64,000 nt of DNA from CBDCME01 sp965218865 (GTDB lineage: Bacteria > Pseudomonadota > Alphaproteobacteria > JAAXGF01), in NCBI GenBank assembly GCA_965218865.1, contig CBDCME010000081.1, forward strand, positions 74,978 to 138,977, in the 5' to 3' direction. The position numbers and the translations under genes were made by a program. Below, in pieces: positions 56,364 through 62,940 of this stretch (position 1 is its first letter; each line of letters begins with the position of its first letter). A model generated the notes under the pieces. That model was given only the letters and a program-made list of their open reading frames with translations. It was not told where the DNA came from and did no database searches.

Positions 56364-56369
56364 TAAGTT

Positions 56370-57935
56370 GTCGTCCGTGAAGAACCCTGATTTCAAGCTG
56401 AAGCGGCGATTGGGTTTGCGGTGGGGTGCGAGATGTCGCTGAGGAGCGCGGCCAGGATTTGGACAAACAAACGCCTCAGCCATTTGAGGACAAGGCGGTA
56501 GTTGTAGCCGGCGCCGGCGAGGATGGCGTTGATCTTGTCGCCGTCGCGGCCTTTGAGGAAGTTGCGCCCCAGCCTGCCATCGCTCTTGAGATGTCCGATC
56601 ACGGCCTCGACGGCGGAGCGCCGCCTGAGCTCCTTCTTGATCGTCGGCGTGATGCCGCGTTTCTGGCCTGATCTAAAGACGCGGTGTTTGTTGGGGTAAT
56701 CGTGGCCCTGGTATCCCTTGTCGACATAGATGCGCTCGGCCGATATCCCCGTCCAGCGTTCCATCTCTTCGATCACCTGCCTCAAGGTGTGGCCATCATA
56801 GGGATTGCCGTGGAAGGCCTTGACGTGGGCGACGAACTGGCCGCCGGGGGGGCGGGAATTGGTCGCCGCCACGGAGACCTTGCAGCCGAACTCGTACGGC
56901 TTGTGCGCCTTCCCTTTGCCGATGCATTCGACCTCGGGCGCGTGGAGCGAATAGACCTTGGGCAAGGGGTCGCGCCGCTTCTGGGTCGACACCCGCTCGG
57001 CCAGCCACAAGGGGCGGCGGAAGGGATCCCGTAGGCTCTCCTCCTGGGCCGTCTTGCGGCGGATGTCGCGGACGGTGCGCCCGAGATAGGTCTTGAGCTT
57101 GCGCAGGGCCTTGTTGGCCCGCTTGTGCTGTTTGGCATGGCGGTAGCGGCCTTGCATGATCAACGCCCTCTTGCCCAGGCGGGTATAGGACTGACGCAGG
57201 GCAATGCCGTGCTCCCGTGCCAGTCGCACCAGCCGCTCGCGGGCTCGTTGCATCAGTTTGGCGGCGGTCGGAAAGGCAATCGCCTTCTCTTGTACGGTGG
57301 TGTCCACCGTCACCCGCTCGAGGTCCTTCTCCCGCAGCGCCCCCACCCGGTGGGCCACGGCCAGGCTCTCCTGGAATACCTTCTCCAAACCTTCCGGCCC
57401 GATCCGGTCCCGCCACCGGGTCATCGACGAGCGCTCCATGGGCAGCTCATGCTGAAAGTACTCTTCGCCGCAGAAGCACTGGAAGTATGGGTCGTAGACC
57501 CAGCGCTCGCAGACCTCCTCATCCGAGAGATCGAACATATGCTTGAGGATGTGCAGCCCAACCATCAACCGCGTCGGGACCCCCGGCCGACCCTCCTCCG
57601 AATACAAGGCTTCATAGGTCTCGTCGAAGAAAGTCCACGCGATCCGGCCCCCCAACACCACCAACTCGTGGCGCAGGTTGATGATGTTTTCGAACCGCGA
57701 GCGGAACAGGTCCTCTATTCCCGATGACACCTTGCGCGATGGCTTCATCACAGTTCTCCAATCCCAATCGACGGGAGCAGAGAATCACGTTCCGCAACGG
57801 AAGGGAATCCCCAAAATCAATTATTTCAAATCACAAGCTTTTCAGGCCCAAAACCCGTTTTCTTGCAAATCCGATTACTTCGCCAAACCGAAAGAGCTAC
57901 CAACATCAGCCGCTTACACGTTCTTCACGGGCGAC
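56370..57935 (-). mobile_element. IS5-like element, copy 4 (1566 bp)
   Basis: Complete with GTCGTCCGTGAAGAAC ends. The flanks are TAAGTT on the left and TATTTA on the right, not a duplication. The right flank fits the target preference of other copies (TACATA, TACGTA, GATTTA). The left flank has probably been replaced by recombination linked to IS630 E. Confidence 0.9.
56393..57751 (-). CDS. IS5-like transposase, copy 4
   Basis: Intact 452 residues. It differs from copy 1 by FPTAAKLMQ for FPTDAKLMQ, SLRDPFRRPLW for SLRDTFRRPLW, and NSRPPGG for NFRPPGG. The D to A change near VTVDTTVQEKAIAFPT is shared with copy 5, so these two are the closest relatives. The key DDE blocks are unchanged. Confidence 0.9.
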   Translation of the reverse strand: MMKPSRKVSSGIEDLFRSRFENIINLRHELVVLGGRIAWTFFDETYEALYSEEGRPGVPTRLMVGLHILKHMFDLSDEEVCERWVYDPYFQCFCGEEYFQHELPMERSSMTRWRDRIGPEGLEKVFQESLAVAHRVGALREKDLERVTVDTTVQEKAIAFPTAAKLMQRARERLVRLAREHGIALRQSYTRLGKRALIMQGRYRHAKQHKRANKALRKLKTYLGRTVRDIRRKTAQEESLRDPFRRPLWLAERVSTQKRRDPLPKVYSLHAPEVECIGKGKAHKPYEFGCKVSVAATNSRPPGGQFVAHVKAFHGNPYDGHTLRQVIEEMERWTGISAERIYVDKGYQGHDYPNKHRVFRSGQKRGITPTIKKELRRRSAVEAVIGHLKSDGRLGRNFLKGRDGDKINAILAGAGYNYRLVLKWLRRLFVQILAALLSDISHPTANPIAASA

Positions 57936-58300
57936 TATTTAGCCCGGCCAGGTACCCGGTTCGCCGTTTCGTGGGCGTTGGCCGGTTGGTCATTTCCGAA
58001 ACCGAGGAGTTGTGCGAGGCGCTTGTAATGGCTGCCGATCTCGGCCTGGCAATAGGCGAGTTCGCGAAGGCAATAGGCGATATGGGCGCCCTCGGGCCGG
58101 CCGCCAACGGTCATGGCCTCGTCGAGTTCGCGCGTTACCTGGTCGTACAGCCGCCGCCGCCGTCTGAGCGAAGCTCAACACTGGATAAATCCTATTTCAG
58201 GGCAGGTCGCGTTCACAACGGCCGCCGGTATGGCTCGGTCGTAGCGCGATTCCAGCTCGGAACGCGTCATATTCTGCGGTCGAGTCATTGTCCAAATCAT
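57935..58300 (-). pseudogene. small helical protein gene with in-frame TGA, cut by IS5 copy 4
   Basis: The frame starts at 58300 or 58288 (MTRPQNMTRSELESRYDRAI). It meets a TGA after CPEIGFIQC, and in the same frame continues SLRRRRRLYDQVTRELDEAM, GAHIAYCLRELAYCQAEIGS and HYKRLAQLLGFGNDQPANA to the IS border, where the stop TAG uses the last IS base. The downstream part is clearly protein-like. Family unknown. Two lesions, a nonsense codon and an IS truncation. Confidence 0.5.
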
Positions 58301-58465
58301 GAGCGACGCGATGTTAGAATTATTCCTACTGACCAGGGAGGCTGTCAAGCGCGCTGATGCCGACTTTTAAGACCCGGGGAGGGCCTCGTACCGAACGGGG
58401 CCCGTTGGTGATGACGCCAACGCTTACAATTACGGCCGGGACTCACAAAAATTCACCCCAAAAAG
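58301..58465. other. short spacer before MITE M5, nothing seen
   Basis: About 165 bases with no gene, no terminator-like stem and no obvious promoter. Confidence 0.3.
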
Positions 58466-58468
58466 TTA

Positions 58469-58625
58469 GAGCCTGTTTGAAAACTCGCGGCGCCGGCCCT
58501 CTCCCCCTCCCGGCCACCCATATCAGCAACCTCTCGTGGGTGGCCGGGAGGGGGAGAGGGCCGGGAGGGGGAGAGGGCCGGAACAGACGTAAAAAATGCG
58601 CGGACGCGCATTTTCGAACAGGCTC
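58469..58625 (+). repeat. MITE-like element M5 (best preserved ends)
   Basis: 157 bp between TTA repeats. Ends are GAGCCTGTTTGAAAA and the complement of GAGCCTGTTCGAAAA, a near-perfect 15 bp terminal inverted repeat that extends into CTCGCG / TGCGCG. The right arm GGCCGGGAGGGGGAGAGG is followed by a second copy of its last 18 bases, a small tandem duplication. It ends 25 bases from the stop of the next minus-strand gene. Confidence 0.88.
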
Positions 58626-58650
58626 TTAGAGAAAACAATGGGGGTTAATT

Positions 58651-60024
58651 CTAACGATGGACTTTCGTATGATCATATTTTGTTTTTGGATGTCCTTCAC
58701 CTCGTCTTACTCTTTCGTATTTATCGAATTCGCAGAGTTGGAACTGGATATCGTGCAATTCCAACTCCGGCATGGATTCCGGTAAATATTTTGGCGCTAT
58801 GGCCAGGAGCTCGCGCATTTCCTCGACCAATTCCGAATCCGGGACGTTCGTGTCCACCGGGCGGCCGACGACCCGGTTCAGGCCGCGCCTCGCCCCGGGT
58901 CCGGCGGGACACCATTCGTTGCGGTCGAACGCGTCCCACAATACGGGCGTATGCATCACATCCTGCAAGACTTCCTTGGTCATAAATCCGGTTCCCCCGA
59001 AGCCGGGCAAGTTGCGCATCTGTTCCGCCGTTAGGCGCCACGAATTGGTTTTTCGAGCCGTGGCCGCGATCTTGTCCCGAGCGTTCCAAAGGGAGGTTAA
59101 GATCGAATTGCACACGATGTCGGCCTTGTCGCCTTTTTTTCCCAAGGTCGGAATAATGTAGGCGCCCGTAAATACGGGTTGGCCCTTCTCATGGCGGTCT
59201 TTCGCGACTTCGATGATCTTTTCGGGTGACCACTGACGCTGCCAGCCGATGGCCTCGGCGAATTCGATCGTGCCGAAATACCGGAATAAGCCACAGTTGA
59301 AGACGACTTCCCCGTCCGGCCGCCCCTCGTTAGGGCCGGTCCAATTGAAGCGCATCCAACGAGTCGTCCGATCGAACTCGCGTTTGATGTTGGTGAATTT
59401 GTACGTCTTGAGGATTCGGTCGTTCGTCCAAGGCCAGTCCGCGCCCGATTCCTTTTTCAATCTCAAGTGTTCCCGTTTCACCATGAAATCGAAAAATTGT
59501 TTTGTCCGCGGCTTTCCGCCGGAAGGTGCCGAAACGGCGCCGCCGCCGGCCGCTCTCGCCGCGGGCTTCTCGTTTTTCGGGTTTGAATTCGCGACCGGTG
59601 TCCCGCAGGCATCGCCCTGGGGGCAATATTTGTACGCCCACCGCCGCAGCGTTTCGGCGCCGCCGCCGGGGATCGCCTCGACGATGGTGGTCGCCGAATC
59701 GTGCCGGAGCAAGCGAACCAGCCCCCAACCCTGCAAGGTCTTGATCCGCCGCAACACCTGACCCTCCGGAACACCGAGCGCGGAACTTAAGGACCCGAAC
59801 GCGTAGCGCTCCGAGGACAGCCGGCACACCATGTCCCTGAGGACGTCGTCGCCCAGCATGGCGACGAGCCGGTCGATCTCCGTCATCGAGCAGTGGACGC
59901 AATCCGGATTCTGGTCATAACGGACACGTTCACCGCTGTACGGGAAAACGGCTTCGTCGCCCATCGCGGGCGTGGCGGCAAAAAAAAAGCGAGGGCAAGG
60001 GCGAGAGACTTCGTCATCGGCCAT
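58651..60024 (-). CDS. winged-helix plus thymine-hypermodification-enzyme-like (aGPT-Pplase / HMUDK-helical family) protein
   Basis: 457 residues. Residues about 50-130 form a winged-helix DNA-binding domain (LSSALGVPEGQVLRRIKTLQ, GWGLVRLLRHDSATTIVEAI), followed by a Cys-containing linker. Residues about 185-450 match the alpha-glutamyl/putrescinyl-thymine pyrophosphorylase and 5-hmdU-kinase helical group: FFDFMVKREHLRLKKESG, WPWTNDRILKTYKFTNIKRE, DRTTRWMR, the helix-hairpin-helix-like LPGFGGTGFMTKEVLQDV, WCPAGPGARRGLNRV, FQLCEFDKYERVRRGEGHP. Phage members install hypermodified thymine. In the +1 frame an ATG at 60017 gives a signal-like MTKSLALALAFF that would rejoin AATPAMGDEA if the T9 run were T10. 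The written start MADDEVSRPC avoids it. Bracketed by MITEs M5 and M6. Confidence 0.6.
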   Translation of the reverse strand: MADDEVSRPCPRFFFAATPAMGDEAVFPYSGERVRYDQNPDCVHCSMTEIDRLVAMLGDDVLRDMVCRLSSERYAFGSLSSALGVPEGQVLRRIKTLQGWGLVRLLRHDSATTIVEAIPGGGAETLRRWAYKYCPQGDACGTPVANSNPKNEKPAARAAGGGAVSAPSGGKPRTKQFFDFMVKREHLRLKKESGADWPWTNDRILKTYKFTNIKREFDRTTRWMRFNWTGPNEGRPDGEVVFNCGLFRYFGTIEFAEAIGWQRQWSPEKIIEVAKDRHEKGQPVFTGAYIIPTLGKKGDKADIVCNSILTSLWNARDKIAATARKTNSWRLTAEQMRNLPGFGGTGFMTKEVLQDVMHTPVLWDAFDRNEWCPAGPGARRGLNRVVGRPVDTNVPDSELVEEMRELLAIAPKYLPESMPELELHDIQFQLCEFDKYERVRRGEGHPKTKYDHTKVHR

Positions 60025-60240
60025 GATTCCCCGGGTGGCTGGTTGGCGACAAGGTTAGCGGAAAGGGTGTCCCACGACAAATCCGGATCGAGATTCGTCC
60101 GGTGACGAACGCCCGAGCCGTTTCCTTACTTTTTGGAAGCGTGAAAGGCATCGGAACCACGGCTCCTGGGGGATCGAATTTATCCCTCCGCGTGGATCAT
60201 GGATTTTCCGAGATCTCCATGGACGAGGTATTGCGGTCCC

Positions 60241-60408
60241 GGGACTGTTCGAAAACTCGCGGCGCCGGCGCTGTCCCCCTCCCGACCCCCGCCCCCTCCC
60301 GACCCCCGCCACCCCCGGCCACCCCTATCAGCATACTCTCGTGGGTGGCCGGGAGGGGGAGAGGGACAGACGCAAAAAATGCGCCGCCGCGCATTTTCGA
60401 ACGAACAC
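60241..60408 (+). repeat. MITE-like element M6 (expanded left arm)
   Basis: About 168 bp. The left end CGGGACTGTTCGAAAA lacks a TNA repeat; the right end complement is GTGTTCGTTCGAAAA followed by TTA. The left arm is expanded by repeats of CCCTCCCGACCCCCGCC. The short hairpin is AAAATGCGC-GGCGGC-type (GCCGCC centre). Located upstream of the aGPT-like gene. Confidence 0.8.
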
Positions 60409-60625
60409 TTAGGGATGGCCAAGTGAGGCGCTTTCACTCCGCGTTCAATTCATTGGTGGGCGATTTTTCCGGGACCATCGGGGCGGAGAGACCACGGACC
60501 GGTCGGCGGACTTGATGATATTGTTAAGATGAGCGTGCTAAGGTAGATAAGGTTCCGAAAATGACCGGATCCGACCCAGTCGGTTTTTCCGCCTGGTGAA
60601 AATCTTTTTTGTAATTCGTCGTTGT
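60409..60625. other. spacer before IS5 copy 5, nothing recognised
   Basis: About 215 bases with stop codons in all frames and no clear regulatory structure; no gene supported. Confidence 0.35.
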
Positions 60626-60631
60626 GATTTA

Positions 60632-62197
60632 GTCGTCCGTGAAGAACCCTGATTTCAAGCTGAAGCGGCGATTGGGTTTGCGGTGGGGTGCGAGATGTCG
60701 CTGAGGAGCGCGGCCAGGATTTGGACAAACAAACGCCTCAGCCATTTGAGGACAAGGCGGTAGTTGTAGCCGGCGCCGGCGAGGATGGCGTTGATCTTGT
60801 CGCCGTCGCGGCCTTTGAGGAAGTTGCGCCCCAGCCTGCCATCGCTCTTGAGATGTCCGATCACGGCCTCGACGGCGGAGCGCCGCCTGAGCTCCTTCTT
60901 GATCGTCGGCGTGATGCCGCGTTTCTGGCCTGATCTAAAGACGCGGTGTTTGTTGGGGTAATCGTGGCCCTGGTATCCCTTGTCGACATAGATGCGCTCG
61001 GCCGATATCCCCGTCCAGCGTTCCATCTCTTCGATCACCTGCCTCAAGGTGTGGCCATCATAGGGATTGCCGTGGAAGGCCTTGACGTGGGCGACGAACT
61101 GGCCGCCGGGGGGGCGGGAATTGGTCGCCGCCACGGAGACCTTGCAGCCGAACTCGTACGGCTTGTGCGCCTTCCCTTTGCCGATGCATTCGACCTCGGG
61201 CGCGTGGAGCGAATAGACCTTGGGCAAGGGGTCGCGCCGCTTCTGGGTCGACACCCGCTCGGCCAGCCACAAGGGGCGGCGGAAGGTATCCCGTAGGCTC
61301 TCCTCCTGGGCCGTCTTGCGGCGGATGTCGCGGACGGTGCGCCCGAGATAGGTCTTGAGCTTGCGCAGGGCCTTGTTGGCCCGCTTGTGCTGTTTGGCAT
61401 GGCGGTAGCGGCCTTGCATGATCAACGCCCTCTTGCCCAGGCGGGTATAGGACTGACGCAGGGCAATGCCGTGCTCCCGTGCCAGTCGCACCAGCCGCTC
61501 GCGGGCTCGTTGCATCAGTTTGGCGGCGGTCGGAAAGGCAATCGCCTTCTCTTGTACGGTGGTGTCCACCGTCACCCGCTCGAGGTCCTTCTCCCGCAGC
61601 GCCCCCACCCGGTGGGCCACGGCCAGGCTCTCCTGGAATACCTTCTCCAAACCTTCCGGCCCGATCCGGTCCCGCCACCGGGTCATCGACGAGCGCTCCA
61701 TGGGCAGCTCATGCTGAAAGTACTCTTCGCCGCAGAAGCACTGGAAGTATGGGTCGTAGACCCAGCGCTCGCAGACCTCCTCATCCGAGAGATCGAACAT
61801 ATGCTTGAGGATGTGCAGCCCAACCATCAACCGCGTCGGGACCCCCGGCCGACCCTCCTCCGAATACAAGGCTTCATAGGTCTCGTCGAAGAAAGTCCAC
61901 GCGATCCGGCCCCCCAACACCACCAACTCGTGGCGCAGGTTGATGATGTTTTCGAACCGCGAGCGGAACAGGTCCTCTATTCCCGATGACACCTTGCGCG
62001 ATGGCTTCATCACAGTTCTCCAATCCCAATCGACGGGAGCAGAGAATCACGTTCCGCAACGGAAGGGAATCCCCAAAATCAATTATTTCAAATCACAAGC
62101 TTTTCAGGCCCAAAACCCGTTTTCTTGCAAATCCGATTACTTCGCCAAACCGAAAGAGCTACCAACATCAGCCGCTTACACGTTCTTCACGGGCGAC
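60632..62197 (-). mobile_element. IS5-like element, copy 5 (1566 bp, intact)
   Basis: Ends as in copy 1. GATTTA is repeated exactly at 60626-60631 and 62198-62203, a third clear 6 bp duplication for this element. It inserted just ahead of the ribosome site of a small plus-strand ORF. Confidence 0.93.
60655..62013 (-). CDS. IS5-like transposase, copy 5
   Basis: Intact 452-residue DUF772/DDE transposase. It shares FPTAAKLMQ with copy 4 but keeps SLRDTFRRPLW. All motifs (VTVDTTVQEK, YVDKGYQGHDYP, AVIGHLKSDGR) are present. Confidence 0.9.
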   Translation of the reverse strand: MMKPSRKVSSGIEDLFRSRFENIINLRHELVVLGGRIAWTFFDETYEALYSEEGRPGVPTRLMVGLHILKHMFDLSDEEVCERWVYDPYFQCFCGEEYFQHELPMERSSMTRWRDRIGPEGLEKVFQESLAVAHRVGALREKDLERVTVDTTVQEKAIAFPTAAKLMQRARERLVRLAREHGIALRQSYTRLGKRALIMQGRYRHAKQHKRANKALRKLKTYLGRTVRDIRRKTAQEESLRDTFRRPLWLAERVSTQKRRDPLPKVYSLHAPEVECIGKGKAHKPYEFGCKVSVAATNSRPPGGQFVAHVKAFHGNPYDGHTLRQVIEEMERWTGISAERIYVDKGYQGHDYPNKHRVFRSGQKRGITPTIKKELRRRSAVEAVIGHLKSDGRLGRNFLKGRDGDKINAILAGAGYNYRLVLKWLRRLFVQILAALLSDISHPTANPIAASA

Positions 62198-62214
62198 GAT
62201 TTAGGGGAACGGCC

Positions 62215-62355
62215 ATGGAAGGGGTATATTTTGGGAATTATATATCGGTATTGACGGATCGCGTCAATCCAGGTAAGTTGATCGTGCTTGCCGAGTATAT
62301 TGCGAGCGACTCTGTGTCGGGTCGCCCGCGAATAGAAGACCTTTACCGGAAATAA
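62215..62355 (+). CDS. small ORF, 46 residues, unknown
   Basis: MEGVYFGNYISVLTDRVNPG then KLIVLAEYIASDSVSGRPRI and EDLYRK. AGGGGAA lies 7 bases before the ATG, a good ribosome site. No membrane segment or recognised motif. IS5 copy 5 inserted 17 bases upstream and probably removed its native promoter. It precedes the small secreted-protein gene on the same strand. Confidence 0.4.
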   Translation: MEGVYFGNYISVLTDRVNPGKLIVLAEYIASDSVSGRPRIEDLYRK

Positions 62356-62440
62356 TCGGGAACTCACGTCGCTCGTGTGTTGCTCGGCAAGCCGGCCCGG
62401 CAATCCCGCCGGGGTGTTCCTTCGCCATAGGAAGGCTGCC

Positions 62441-62788
62441 ATGCCGGTCAAGATAGTCTTGAAGCATACCTTCGCCGCTTTGTGTTTCGCCGGACTCTTG
62501 GGTTTCTGCTACCACGCCGGTCAGGCTGCAACCGCGGGCGAAATCCGCACTGAGATTGAGCGCCTGGTGATCGATACATGCGTCAGAACCATAGCCAGAA
62601 CGAGCGCGGATCGGACTCCGGGTATTTCTATCGAGGAAATGGTCAGGCTGATCAAGATTGTGAACGCAAAGACCTATGAGCAAGTCTATGCCACTCTCTT
62701 GCCAATGGTACGCGGGCTGAATCGCGAACAGCGGGAGGAGATTTATGATTTCGGGCTCAGACAATGCCTGTCGGGAGCAAAGCGCTAG
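62441..62788 (+). CDS. small secreted protein, unknown family
   Basis: 115 residues. GGAAGG lies 5 bases before ATG 62441 (the open frame begins upstream at 62375 without support). The signal peptide is MPVKIVLKHTFAALCFAGLL followed by GFCYHAGQAATA. The mature helical part contains IRTEIERLVIDTCVRTIART, GISIEEMVRLIKIVNAKTYE and REEIYDFGLRQCLSGAKR, with two cysteines likely to pair in the periplasm. I do not recognise the family. A strong terminator follows 35 bases downstream, so the transcript ends here. Confidence 0.65.
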   Translation: MPVKIVLKHTFAALCFAGLLGFCYHAGQAATAGEIRTEIERLVIDTCVRTIARTSADRTPGISIEEMVRLIKIVNAKTYEQVYATLLPMVRGLNREQREEIYDFGLRQCLSGAKR

Positions 62789-62823
62789 GAATTGAAATTC
62801 ACGCGCTGATTTGGTAGACAGAG

Positions 62824-62849
62824 AAAGCCCCGGCAGGAACCGGGGCTTT
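62824..62849 (+). terminator. Rho-independent terminator
   Basis: AAAGCCCCGG-CAGGAA-CCGGGGCTTT is a perfect 10 bp GC-rich stem with a 6-base loop, 35 bases after the small secreted-protein stop. The A/T ends give a U-rich 3' side on both strands. Confidence 0.85.
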
Positions 62850-62940
62850 GTATCAACCGTCGCGTTACCGCGCGACCGAGCTTGGAATTGCTGATCAGGC
62901 GATCTCAAGCATAGGGATTCTTTGTCCTTCGGTCAAGCGG

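Noticed and set aside
50547..60408. repeated hairpin units as a CRISPR array
   Set aside because: Copies are dispersed over 45 kb, carry TIRs and TNA duplications, and there are no regular spacers or cas genes.
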